Shown here: one piece after another, positions 7,798 through 16,152 of the stretch
Layout: every line of letters starts with the position of its first letter
How positions within the stretch are numbered: position 1 is the stretch's first letter
Origin: Kitasatospora xanthocidica
GTDB lineage: Bacteria; Actinomycetota; Actinomycetes; Streptomycetales; Streptomycetaceae
Assembly: GCF_014656195.1 (NCBI RefSeq)
Contig: NZ_BNBY01000002.1
Span: 280,351 to 344,350, forward strand
Direction of reading: 5' to 3'
DNA: 64,000 bases
Notes under the pieces: model-generated
What the model saw: only the letters and a program-made list of their open reading frames with translations
Told to the model about the DNA's origin: nothing
Databases searched by the model: none
Position numbers and translations under genes: made by a program

Positions 7798-8825
7798 GCG
7801 ACGGTGGTCCTCTCGTCGGTGGAGTCAGCGGAGTCAACGGGGTCAACGGGGTCAACGGGGTCAACGGCGGGGTCCACCACGGAGGGGGCGGACGCGGCCG
7901 GGTCGACGGCGGGCGTACCGACCAGGTACGCGGCGGCCATCCGGTGGATCTCCGCGGCGACCTCCACCGGGCGCTCCAGGGGGGACATGTGGCCGACCCC
8001 GGACAGCAGCAACAGCCCCTGCGGGTCCTTGAGTTCGGCGACCATCCGGTGCGCGTGCACCGGCGGCGTCAGCCGGTCGTCGGTGCCGACCACGACGGCG
8101 GTGGGCGCCGCGAGCCGGGCCAGTCCGGCGCGCACGTCCAGCCGGTCGAGCACCGCGGCCCAGTTGGCGCGGACGCCGGTCGGGCAGGCGTGCACGATCC
8201 GGGCCGTCGCCTCCACCTGACCGGCGGGCGAACCCGGCCCCATGGTCGCGTACTTGAGCGCCACCCGGGTGACCCGGGAGACCGGCCCGAGCGGCATCCG
8301 GGAGCGCAGCAGCTGCCGGTGCAGGAAGCGGCGCAGGCCCGGGGAGCGTACGCCCGGGGGCAGCACGGTGAGCTCGGCCACCAACTCGGCCGGGCCGGTG
8401 GAGATCAGGACGGCCGCGGCGGTGCGCTCGGCGACCTCCGGGCGGCCGCCGGCGGCCATGATGGTCATCCCGCCCATGCTGTGCCCGGCCAGCACGGCCC
8501 GCGCCCCCGCCGGGACGGTCCGCCGGAGCACCGCCGACAGGTCCTCGGCGAGCGCCCGGGTCGAGTAGCGCACCCTGCTCGGCGGGATCTCGCTGTGGCC
8601 GTGGCCGCGCTGGTCGTAGGCCACCACCCGGTAGCGGTCGGAGAGTTCGCGGATCACGGGGGCCCAGAACGCGGTCGAGCAGGTCCAGCCGTGCGCCAGC
8701 ACCACGGTGGGCGCGCCCGGCTGGCCGTGCACCTCGACGTGCAGCCGGCTGCCGTCCGCCGATCGGACGCTCAACTCCTCGACCGGCGTGGGGTGTTCGT
8801 ACTCGGCGGGCAGGTGGACGGTCAC
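7794..8825 (-). CDS. Alpha/beta hydrolase with repetitive C-terminal tail
   Basis: A 343-residue alpha/beta hydrolase. HGWTCST around residue 46 is the oxyanion region and GHSMGG (about residue 115) is the nucleophile elbow. The acid lies in the VVGTDDRLTPP region and the catalytic His in GVGHMSP (about residue 287). After the fold ends, a tail of Asp-Pro-Val repeats (VDPVDPVDP) is encoded by 9-bp tandem repeats around 7835-7870; it looks like slippage-generated sequence without function in catalysis. The GTG start overlaps the monooxygenase stop, so both are translationally coupled. Likely role: ester or lactone hydrolysis after Baeyer-Villiger oxidation. Confidence 0.88.
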   Translation of the reverse strand: MTVHLPAEYEHPTPVEELSVRSADGSRLHVEVHGQPGAPTVVLAHGWTCSTAFWAPVIRELSDRYRVVAYDQRGHGHSEIPPSRVRYSTRALAEDLSAVLRRTVPAGARAVLAGHSMGGMTIMAAGGRPEVAERTAAAVLISTGPAELVAELTVLPPGVRSPGLRRFLHRQLLRSRMPLGPVSRVTRVALKYATMGPGSPAGQVEATARIVHACPTGVRANWAAVLDRLDVRAGLARLAAPTAVVVGTDDRLTPPVHAHRMVAELKDPQGLLLLSGVGHMSPLERPVEVAAEIHRMAAAYLVGTPAVDPAASAPSVVDPAVDPVDPVDPVDSADSTDERTTVA

Positions 8826-10453
8826 GCGGAGACCTCCTGGACGGTACGGGCGGCGGCGGCCGGCGCGGTGCGCATGATCAGCTCGTACTCACCGAGGTCC
8901 ACCTTGCGGGTGGCCCGGCGGAACGAGGTGGTGGAGCCGGGCCAGAGCACGGTGTTCCGGCCGCTCGGGTCGAGGTACCAGCTGCGGCAGCCGCCGGTGG
9001 TCCAGACGGTGCGGTCCATCCGGTGCTGCAGTTCGAGGTTCCACTGCCGCTGGGCGCGCGCGGTCGGCTGCATCGCGGCGGCCCCGATCGAGCCGAGCGT
9101 GGTCAACGCGTCGATCATGTAGTTCAGCTGGGACTCGATCATGAGGATCATCGAGCTGTTGCCGAGGCCGGTGTTGGGGCCGATGACGAAGAACAGGTTC
9201 GGGAAGCCGCGGACGGTCGAGCCGCGCAGCGCCTCCATGCCGTCCTTCCACTCCTCCGCCAGGCTGGTGCCGTCGACGCCGAACACCCGGGAGCCGATGG
9301 GCATGTCGGTGACGTGGAAGCCGGTGCCGAAGACGATGGCGTCCACCTCGTGCTCGCTGCCGTCGGCCGCGACCAGCGTGGAGCCGCGCACCTCGCGCAG
9401 GCCGGAGGAGACCACCTCGGTGTTGGCCGCGGCGAGCGCCGGGTAGTAGGTGTTGCTGAGCAGGATGCGCTTGCAGCCGATCCGGTAGTCCGGGGTGAGC
9501 TTGGCCCGCAGCGCCGGGTCCGGGACGCCCTGCGCGATGTGGCGTTCGGCGAGCTGCTGGACGAGGCGCAGCAGTCCGGGCCGGCGGACGAAGGCGTCCA
9601 CCTGGAGCTCCCGGAGGGCGAACAGGGTGCCGCGGCGGATCTTCGCGGTGACCGGCAGGCGGCCGTGCACCCACTTCTCCAGCTGGCTGATCTCGCGGTC
9701 GCGGCGCGGCAGGACCCAGGCCGGGGTGCGCTGGAAGACGGTGAGCTTGCCGACCTCGGGCTGGATCGACGGGATGATCTGGGCGGCGGAGGCGCCGGTG
9801 CCGACCATGGCGACGCGCTTGCCGGCCAGGTCGTAGTCGTGGTCCCAGCGGGAGGAGTGGAAGACCTTGCCGGGGAAGCCGCTGAGGCCGGGCAGGTCGG
9901 GGATCTGCGGGTCGGCGAGCGGCCCGGCGGCGGAGACGACGGCGTCGGCGGTCCACTGGCCGGCCGAGGTGGTGATCCGCCAGCGGGTCTCGTCGCCCTC
10001 CCAACGGGCCTCCAGCACCTCGGCGTTGAAGCGCAGGTGGGGGCGGAGACCGAAGACGGTGGCGACCTTCTCCAGGTAGGCGCGGATGTCCGGCTGGCCG
10101 GAGAAGCTGCGCGGCCACTCGGCGTTGGGCGCGAAGGAGAAGGAGTAGAGGTGCGAGGGCACGTCGCAGGCGCAGCCGGGGTAGCTGTTGTCGCGCCAGG
10201 TGCCGCCGACGGAGTCCGCGCGTTCGAGGACCACGAAGTCGGTGATCCCGGCACGGCGCAGCCGGACCGCGGCGCCGAGGCCGCCGAAGCCGGAGCCGAT
10301 CACCGCCACCCGGACGTGCGGAACGGCCTGGGCCGCCTCGGTCACGTCGGCCGCCTCGGCCTCGCCGGTAGCGGCGGCGGTGGCACCGGCGGCGGCGGAA
10401 GCCTCGGACGAACCGGACGCGCCGGAGCGGGGGCGCTTGCTGCTGGATGCCAT
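8822..10453 (-). CDS. Flavin monooxygenase, Baeyer-Villiger type (MymA/EthA-like)
   Basis: A 543-residue FAD/NADPH enzyme with two Rossmann motifs, GSGFGG at residues 53-58 and GTGASA at 218-223, and between them the Baeyer-Villiger fingerprint F-x-G-x3-H-x3-W-D at 193-204. These enzymes turn ketones into esters or lactones, or oxidise heteroatoms. An Ala/Ser-rich N-terminal extension of about 45 residues precedes the FAD domain. AGGAGG precedes the ATG. First gene of the operon monooxygenase-hydrolase-SDR, the same order as mymA-lipR-sadH in Mycobacterium, though the divergent regulator here is MerR-type and not AraC-type. Ketone or steroid-like breakdown is a plausible, unproven role. Confidence 0.92.
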   Translation of the reverse strand: MASSSKRPRSGASGSSEASAAAGATAAATGEAEAADVTEAAQAVPHVRVAVIGSGFGGLGAAVRLRRAGITDFVVLERADSVGGTWRDNSYPGCACDVPSHLYSFSFAPNAEWPRSFSGQPDIRAYLEKVATVFGLRPHLRFNAEVLEARWEGDETRWRITTSAGQWTADAVVSAAGPLADPQIPDLPGLSGFPGKVFHSSRWDHDYDLAGKRVAMVGTGASAAQIIPSIQPEVGKLTVFQRTPAWVLPRRDREISQLEKWVHGRLPVTAKIRRGTLFALRELQVDAFVRRPGLLRLVQQLAERHIAQGVPDPALRAKLTPDYRIGCKRILLSNTYYPALAAANTEVVSSGLREVRGSTLVAADGSEHEVDAIVFGTGFHVTDMPIGSRVFGVDGTSLAEEWKDGMEALRGSTVRGFPNLFFVIGPNTGLGNSSMILMIESQLNYMIDALTTLGSIGAAAMQPTARAQRQWNLELQHRMDRTVWTTGGCRSWYLDPSGRNTVLWPGSTTSFRRATRKVDLGEYELIMRTAPAAAARTVQEVSA

Positions 10454-10527
10454 GCGGCCTCCTCCTGAGGGTGGGGCGGTGATCGTCGCGCTCTCCGGGG
10501 TCTACCCCCGGGACCCTGTTCAATCGC

Positions 10528-10543
10528 GCCAGTAATCACTGGC
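10528..10543. promoter_or_regulatory. Operator candidate between monooxygenase operon and MerR gene
   Basis: GCCAGT-AATC-ACTGGC is a perfect 6-bp inverted repeat centred in the divergent spacer, about 80 bases from either start. It is the best candidate binding site for the adjacent MerR-type protein. Confidence 0.5.
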
Positions 10544-10628
10544 ACGGTTGGCAGGGTAGTCCTTGCTGACACCGGATGGAAGAAGCCGGACGGACCCGGT
10601 TCCGGCGGCCTTCCCGGCCGACGGACCT

Positions 10629-11417
10629 ATGCTGATCGCCGTGGACAAGGTCAGAGCTGCCGCGGGCGACAGAAAACGCGAGTACCGGGTGGAGGAACTG
10701 GCCGAAGCGGCCGGCATCACCACCCGCACCCTGCGCTTCTACCGCGAACGCAAACTGCTCCAGCCGCCCCGCAAGGAGGGCCGGATCGCCTGGTACGGCG
10801 AGGAGCACCTGTCCCGGCTGCGGATGATCGGCGAGCTGCTGGAGCGCGGCCACACCCTGGGCGGCATCGCCGAACTGATCGGCGCGGGCGAGAGCGGACG
10901 GGACGTCGCGGACCTGATCGGGCTGGAGGCGGCCATCGTCGCGCCCTGGTCGGACGAGACCCCGGTGCGCCTGGACTGGGAGGAACTGAAGGCGGCTTTC
11001 GGGGACCAGCTCACCGAGGAGAACACCGCCGAGTCCATCGCCCAGGGCTTCATCACCGTCGAGGACGAAGGGATCACCCACGTCAGCCGCCGCCTGATGG
11101 ACGCCACCACCGAGCTGGTGGCGGAGGGCGTACCGCTCGCGGCCGTCCTCGACGCCAGCCGGCGCACCCGGGACCACGTGGACGCCATCGCCGAGATCTT
11201 CATCGAGGTGGTCACCGCGCACCTGCTCAGCGCCCTCTCCACCGACGCCCCGCTGCCACCCGGCGAGGCGGCCCGGCTCACCGAACGCATCCTGCGGGTG
11301 CGGCCGCTGGCCCGGACCGTCGCCGACGCCCAGTTCACCCTCGCGATGGACCGCCGGGTGCACGCCGAGTACGAGGAACTGCTGCGCCAGCGACGGGAGG
11401 GCGGTTCCGAGGCGTAG
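10629..11417 (+). CDS. MerR-family transcriptional regulator
   Basis: About 262 residues. A MerR helix-turn-helix lies near the N-terminus (YRVEELAEAAGITTRTLRFY, residues 19-38), followed by the wing (RKEGRIAWYGEEHLSRLRMI). The C-terminal half is all-helical and long for MerR; no Cys cluster is seen, so it probably senses an organic ligand and not a metal. The start is uncertain: ATG at 10629 or GTG at 10641, neither with a strong ribosome binding site. It diverges from the monooxygenase operon and probably controls it together with itself. Confidence 0.82.
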   Translation: MLIAVDKVRAAAGDRKREYRVEELAEAAGITTRTLRFYRERKLLQPPRKEGRIAWYGEEHLSRLRMIGELLERGHTLGGIAELIGAGESGRDVADLIGLEAAIVAPWSDETPVRLDWEELKAAFGDQLTEENTAESIAQGFITVEDEGITHVSRRLMDATTELVAEGVPLAAVLDASRRTRDHVDAIAEIFIEVVTAHLLSALSTDAPLPPGEAARLTERILRVRPLARTVADAQFTLAMDRRVHAEYEELLRQRREGGSEA

Positions 11418-11673
11418 CGGCCGCGCCGACACCGGCGTGGCGGGCGGCGTCGTCAGGCCACGTCGGCGGGTCACATCGGCGGGTCACGTCGGCACGCCCA
11501 GGCACGGCGGGGCCACGTCGGCATCCGGGCGCGCGTAGGGGGCGCTCGACTCCTGGGCGTGGCGGGGCAGTTGTGCTTCCGGACGCCTGCGGATCGCCCT
11601 GGGTCCAGGCGTAACCGGGCGGGCTCGGGGCAGGGATCCCCGCGCCCCCGCCCGTACCCTGGAGGTGCCGTCG
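11418..11673. other. Intergenic spacer with short 13-bp tandem repeats
   Basis: Between the MerR gene and the binding-protein gene. Positions 11459-11497 hold three near-identical 13-bp units (CACGTCGGCGGGT type). No iron box or clear promoter was seen. The only functional signal recognised is GGAGG at 11661-11665, the ribosome binding site of the next gene. Confidence 0.5.
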
Positions 11674-12651
11674 ATGCCCAGAACCCTCAGCCGCCGCGCC
11701 GCGATCGGCCTCGCCACCGGACTCGCCCCGGGCCTCGCCCTCGCCGCCTGCGGCGCCGACTCGCCCGCCCCGACGGCCGGTTCGCCCGGCGGGGGCGGCA
11801 CCAGGATGGTCCGGCACGCGCGCGGCGAGAGCACCGTGCCGGCGCGGGCCACCCGGGTGGTGGTGCTGGACACGGACGCGCTGGACTCGGTGCTCACCCT
11901 CGGCCTCGCCCCGGTCGGCGCCACCACCGTCAGCGCGGGCGCGCCCTTCCCGGGCTACCTCCCGGCAGAACGGCTGACCGGGACCAAGACCGTCGGCACG
12001 ATCGGCCAGCCCAGTCTGGAGAGCATCGCGGCGCTACGGCCGGACCTCATCCTGAGCAACCAGGTCCGCGACGACAAGCGGTACGACGAGCTGTCCAAGA
12101 TCGCGCCGACCGTGCTCTCCAAGACCACCGGGCCGACCTGGAAGGAGAACGTCCGGCTGCACGCCGAGGCGCTGGGCCGCCAGGCCGAGGCGGAGGCGGC
12201 GGACGCGGCGTACCGGACGAGGCTGCGGGACCTGGTGACGGCGCTCGGCGGACCGGCCAAGGCCGCCGCGACCAGGGTCGAGATGGCTCGCTTCCTGGCG
12301 GGCGCGCCGACCCGGCTGTACCTCAACGACACCTTCGTCGGCTCGCTGTTCAAGGACCTCGGACTCGGCCGGCCCGCCAACCAGGACAAGCCCGGCTTCT
12401 CGATGGAGATCAGCCCGGAGCAGGTGGACCAGGCGGCGGCCGACGTCATCTTCTACTCGCTGTACGGGGACGCGGCCAAGTCCGACCAGGGGAAGATCAC
12501 TGAGGGCGCGCTGTGGAAGAACCTGGACGCCGTCCGCAACGGGCGGGTGTTCCGGGTGGACGACAACCTGTGGATGCTCGGCATCGGGTACACCGGGGCC
12601 GGCCTGGTCCTGGACGAGATCCGCAAGGACCTGGTGCCGGCGGGCGGGTGA
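11674..12651 (+). CDS. Iron-siderophore ABC transporter substrate-binding lipoprotein (orphan)
   Basis: A 325-residue periplasmic-binding protein of the FecB/FhuD type. The signal has twin arginines (LSRRAAIG) and ends in the lipobox LAAC, so Tat-exported lipoprotein is likely. Family features are the early VVVLDTDALDSVLTLGL segment and the IAALRPDLILSNQ segment. I start at the ATG 8 bases after GGAGG. No permease or ATPase gene is adjacent, so it must share another uptake system, perhaps the FecCD system 10 kb downstream, whose own binding protein it resembles in overall layout. Its TGA stop begins a heptad array. Confidence 0.9.
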   Translation: MPRTLSRRAAIGLATGLAPGLALAACGADSPAPTAGSPGGGGTRMVRHARGESTVPARATRVVVLDTDALDSVLTLGLAPVGATTVSAGAPFPGYLPAERLTGTKTVGTIGQPSLESIAALRPDLILSNQVRDDKRYDELSKIAPTVLSKTTGPTWKENVRLHAEALGRQAEAEAADAAYRTRLRDLVTALGGPAKAAATRVEMARFLAGAPTRLYLNDTFVGSLFKDLGLGRPANQDKPGFSMEISPEQVDQAAADVIFYSLYGDAAKSDQGKITEGALWKNLDAVRNGRVFRVDDNLWMLGIGYTGAGLVLDEIRKDLVPAGG

Positions 12652-12769
12652 CGGATGACAACGGACGGCCGACAGATAACAGATGACAGCTGACAGATTT
12701 CAACATCTGTCAGCTGTCATCTGTCGACTGTCATCTGTTCGCCCGCGCGCCCACCTCGCCCGCTACCCC
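12648..12769. repeat. Heptad-repeat hairpin array, copy 2
   Basis: Left units run from GTGACGG (12648, containing the TGA stop of the binding-protein gene) through ATGACAA, CCGACAG, ATAACAG and ATGACAG to CTGACAG (12696). After a 10-bp centre (12697-12706) the right arm has CTGTCAG, CTGTCAT, CTGTCGA, CTGTCAT and CTGTTCG (12707-12741), then decays into GC-rich sequence reaching the stop of the convergent CPBP gene. Confidence 0.85.
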
Positions 12770-13716
12770 CGGCCGTACCGGGACGGTCGCAGCCGGCCGG
12801 TGAACGCCAGGAAGGCCACGAAGGCGCCGAGGACGATCCAGCCGGGCCAGCCGCCGAGCCCCATGGTGAGCGGGTCCAACTCGGCGTCCGGGTCGGCGAA
12901 CTCCTTGACCGTCGAGACGCTCATGCTGCTCGCGAAGGTGTGCGCCAGTACGGCCGGGACCACCGATCCCGAGCGCAGCCTCAGCCAGGTGAAGACCGGC
13001 AGGACGAGCACGCAGCTGACCACGAACGCGGGCACCGCCACGTACCAGGGCCGTCCCGGGTACTGGCCGCCCATCAACAGCGGCGGCAGGTGCCAGAGCG
13101 CGAAGGCCGTCCCGGTGAGCAGGTACGCCCGGACCAGGGTTGCCGTACCGGCCTCGGCGCCACCGCCGAGCCGTACCAGCCGGGGGAAGAGGAAGCCCTG
13201 CCAGCCGAGCTCCTCGCCGAAGAAGAGCGGCAGCGAGAGCGCCATCCCGATCACGCCCCGCACCGCCCAGGCAACGACCGCCCCCGCGTCCAGCGCGCCG
13301 AATCCGGCGAACGGATAACTGCCCGCCAGGGCGCCGACCGCCAGCACCGCCGCCGTCAGCCCGCCGAGCACCCCGAGCGGCAGCAGGCAGGCCCGGACGG
13401 CGCGGGTCCGCGGCCGGGGCCAGTGCAGCGCGAGGGCGTCCCGCACCCCGCCTCCCCCACCCCCGTCCACATCGTCGCCGCGGCCGCGCTCCACGAAGCG
13501 GACCACGAACAGGGCCGCCAGCGCCGGGGCGAACATCGCGGCACCGATGCACAGTTGCTCGAGCCCGCCGACCTCCTCCCGGGCGTCGGCCCGCTGGTAC
13601 CCGTCGGCGAGCAACGGCGCCATGGCCGCCCACATCCCGGCGTAGGCGAGGACCAGGTAGACCAACAGGCCGCGCCGACGGCCCGCGCTCGGCGGGGTTG
13701 AAGTCAGTAACGTCAT
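12763..13716 (-). CDS. CPBP-family intramembrane metalloprotease
   Basis: A 317-residue protein with about eight hydrophobic helices and the CPBP/CAAX (Abi) glutamic protease motifs: EExxxR-type GEELGWQGFLFPRL (about residue 170) and FxxxH-type FALWHLPPLL (about residue 210), plus a late HTF motif. The family includes prenyl-protein and bacteriocin-related membrane proteases; the substrate here is unknown. The ATG at 13716 begins just before the first helix. An upstream in-frame extension is possible but unsupported. A palindrome TCTGAC-ATGGC-GTCAGA at 13847-13863 lies upstream and may be an operator. Confidence 0.85.
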   Translation of the reverse strand: MTLLTSTPPSAGRRRGLLVYLVLAYAGMWAAMAPLLADGYQRADAREEVGGLEQLCIGAAMFAPALAALFVVRFVERGRGDDVDGGGGGGVRDALALHWPRPRTRAVRACLLPLGVLGGLTAAVLAVGALAGSYPFAGFGALDAGAVVAWAVRGVIGMALSLPLFFGEELGWQGFLFPRLVRLGGGAEAGTATLVRAYLLTGTAFALWHLPPLLMGGQYPGRPWYVAVPAFVVSCVLVLPVFTWLRLRSGSVVPAVLAHTFASSMSVSTVKEFADPDAELDPLTMGLGGWPGWIVLGAFVAFLAFTGRLRPSRYGRG

Positions 13717-13877
13717 GCCGAGGACGCTACGGACCCGAAGGATGCCCGGGAACCAAGTGCACTGCCGGTCCGAGGGGTTGTCGACTACCGGGCGGATGGT
13801 CCAGTTTTCTGGGTGTCGGCGACGGGTCGTGGATGCTAACGCGGATTCTGACATGGCGTCAGACAGAAAGCAGCGAC

Positions 13878-13910
13878 AGGGGCGACGGTGGTCCGCACAC
13901 CGTCGCCCCT
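13878..13910. terminator. Strong terminator downstream of the M4 protease gene
   Basis: AGGGGCGACGGTG and CACCGTCGCCCCT form a perfect 13-bp stem with a 7-base loop. It lies about 95 bases past the protease stop on the minus strand. Between them, 13919-13960 holds 14-bp tandem units (GCACCTTGGCGCCT type). Confidence 0.75.
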
Positions 13911-14003
13911 ACCGCTTGCACCTTGGCGCCTGCACCTTCGCGCCTGCACAACGGCCGTTCGCACCCTGGGCCGTCGCTCGCGTCCCTTCCCGCTAGCTCC
14001 GGG

Positions 14004-15644
14004 TCAGTTGACGTTCACCGCCGTCCAGGTGGCGGCGACCGCGTTGTACTCCGCGCTGTCCGAGCCGTACAGGTCCGCCGCCGCGCTGAGGGTGCCCGCA
14101 CGGGCGCCCGCGTAGTCGGTGGTGGAGGTGAAGTACGTGGTCAGCGCCTTGTACCAGATCTGCGCGGCCTTGTCCCGGCCGATGCCGGCGAGCGTCGAGT
14201 TGTCGTACGTCGGGCTGTTGTAGCTGAACCCGTTGATGCTCTTCGCGCCGCTGCCCTCGGACAGCAGGTAGAAGAAGTGGTTCGCCACGCCGGACGAGTA
14301 GTGGACGTCCAGGTTGCCGACGTTGGCGTCCCAGTAGTCGGCGGACTGGCCGTCCTTGCTCGGCTGGTCCATGTAGCGCAGCGGGGTGCCGTCGCCGTTG
14401 AGGTTGACCAGTTCGCCGATCCAGTAGTTCGGCGGGTTGGAGGGCAGGTTGGCGTACCACTCGACCATCGTGCCCATGATGTCGGAGGTGGCCTCGTTGA
14501 GGCCGCCGGACTCGCCCGAGTAGTTGAGGTTGGCGGTCGCGGCGGTCACGCCGTGGCTCATCTCGTGGCCGGCCACGTCCAGTTCGGTCAGCGGGGCGGC
14601 GTCGCCGCTGCCGTCGCCGTACGACATGCAGAAGCAGTCGTCGCTCCAGAACGCGTTGACGTAGTTGGATCCGTAGTGGACCCGGCTCGTGGCGCCGACG
14701 CCGTCGTTGCGGATGCCGCTGCGGCCGAAGGTGCTCTTGTAGAAGTCCCAGGTGGCGGCGGCGCCGAACTGGGCGTCCACGGCGGCGGATTCGCGGTTGG
14801 CGGCGGTGCCGTCGCCGAAGCTGTTGCTGGTGTTGGCGAACAGCGAGCCGCTGCCCGAGGTGCCGTTCTTCATGTCGGTGGTGGACTGGCCGCCGCGGGT
14901 CGCGTCCTTGAGCTGGTACCGCCCGCCGCTCGCGGTGGTGGTCAGCGGCACCTGGCCGACGAAGACGCCCTTGCCGGTGCCGGCCGCGGTCTGCACCTTC
15001 TCGTGGGTGGAGAGCACCGCGCCGGTGGCCGCGTCGGTGACCAGGATCTGGCTGCTCGGGGTGCCGTCGGCGCGCACGCCCTCCACGGTGGTGCGGTAGG
15101 CGAGGCGGGGGTTGCCGTCGGTGGCCCAGACCACCAGTTGGGCCTCGCCGGTCTGGTGGACGTCGGCCAGCGGCGACTGGTCGGCGTCGACGGTCACGCC
15201 GACGGTGGCCTTGACGGCGCCGGTGGCCTGCGCGGCGGCCTGGTCGGCCGGGACCTTCGGGGTCACGCTCGGCAGGGCGATCCGCGCGGAGACGGCCTTG
15301 GAGACCGACTTGACCGCGCCGTCGGCCTTCTGGTGGACGACCAGGTCGCCACCGATCACCGGCAGACCGGCGAAGGTGCGCTCGAAACGCAGGTGGCGGG
15401 TGCCGTCCTTGTCCAGCACGGCGTCCTTGGCGACCAGTTGCTCCTTGTCGCCGAGGCCGAGCGCCTTGGCGAGCGGGCCGGCCTGGCCGCTCGCCACCGC
15501 GAGCACGGTCGCGTGCTGCTGAGCGGCCTGGGCCTGCGGCGAGGGGTCGGAGGAGGCGGCCTGGGCGGCGGTGCTCACCTGGATCACACCGGTCAGCAGG
15601 GCGGTGGCCGAGAGTACGGCGACGGCCGCGAGCTTTCGCTTCAC
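14004..15644 (-). CDS. Secreted thermolysin-like neutral metalloprotease (M4)
   Basis: A 546-residue preproenzyme. The GTG start is preceded by GGAAGGA; then come a Sec signal peptide (VKRKLAAVAVLSATALLTG, cleaved near AQAA, about residue 29), an FTP/PepSY-type propeptide (about 40-220) and the catalytic domain. HEMSH at 360-364 holds two zinc ligands and the catalytic Glu; Glu384 in GGLNEATSD is the third ligand. A late HYSSGVANHFF segment matches the M4 catalytic His region. Such enzymes degrade extracellular protein during growth and differentiation. It is transcribed alone, with a 500-base upstream region and a strong terminator. Confidence 0.94.
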   Translation of the reverse strand: MKRKLAAVAVLSATALLTGVIQVSTAAQAASSDPSPQAQAAQQHATVLAVASGQAGPLAKALGLGDKEQLVAKDAVLDKDGTRHLRFERTFAGLPVIGGDLVVHQKADGAVKSVSKAVSARIALPSVTPKVPADQAAAQATGAVKATVGVTVDADQSPLADVHQTGEAQLVVWATDGNPRLAYRTTVEGVRADGTPSSQILVTDAATGAVLSTHEKVQTAAGTGKGVFVGQVPLTTTASGGRYQLKDATRGGQSTTDMKNGTSGSGSLFANTSNSFGDGTAANRESAAVDAQFGAAATWDFYKSTFGRSGIRNDGVGATSRVHYGSNYVNAFWSDDCFCMSYGDGSGDAAPLTELDVAGHEMSHGVTAATANLNYSGESGGLNEATSDIMGTMVEWYANLPSNPPNYWIGELVNLNGDGTPLRYMDQPSKDGQSADYWDANVGNLDVHYSSGVANHFFYLLSEGSGAKSINGFSYNSPTYDNSTLAGIGRDKAAQIWYKALTTYFTSTTDYAGARAGTLSAAADLYGSDSAEYNAVAATWTAVNVN

Positions 15645-16152
15645 GTACGAGTCCTTCCGGGAAACCGCGTGTGGGAGCGGTCGCACCTCGTCCCGGGGGG
15701 CCGGGTCGGCACCTGTGGGGCGGGACGGGCGCTGACGTGCTGAGATCCCGTTCAGCCGGGCGGCTCGCCACCAAGGGGTGGGGGTGGTGGCGGCCGCCGG
15801 GGGGATGAACAGAAGCATGACAATCCAGCAGATGAATTGACAGGTCTGCTTCAGCAGTTGGCCAGGGCCCGCCAGAAGGTGAAGAGTCTTCAAGTCGCCC
15901 GCGAACCGGGGCAATCCGCCCCACCCCGCGAATGGTTTCCGTACGACGCACGCCCGGTCGCCTGCACCGACAGCCGAACGCCCGCCGAACGCGGGTTCGG
16001 CGGGCGGGGCCGGTCGATCGTCGATCGACTTTTACAAGTGTGTAGAAGTGTCCACACGGCTCCTCACATCCGGGGTGGCGAGAGTCCGCCGCCCCGGGCC
16101 CTTGCCCGCCCACCTGGCCCGTGCTAGCCGGTGGCGGGTCAGAGCGCCGTCG
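15645..16152. other. Upstream region of the M4 protease gene
   Basis: About 500 bases without a supported gene. It contains repeated elements: TCGATCG copies around 16015-16028, two AAGTGT direct repeats 10 bases apart (16036-16041 and 16046-16051) and TGACA-type repeats near 15815-15842. These are candidate activator or repressor sites for the protease promoter. No exact promoter could be fixed. Confidence 0.4.

Noticed and set aside
16010..16060. TCGATCG and AAGTGT repeats before the M4 protease as a new regulator site
   Set aside because: They are short and not perfectly symmetric, so they were only listed as part of the spacer.
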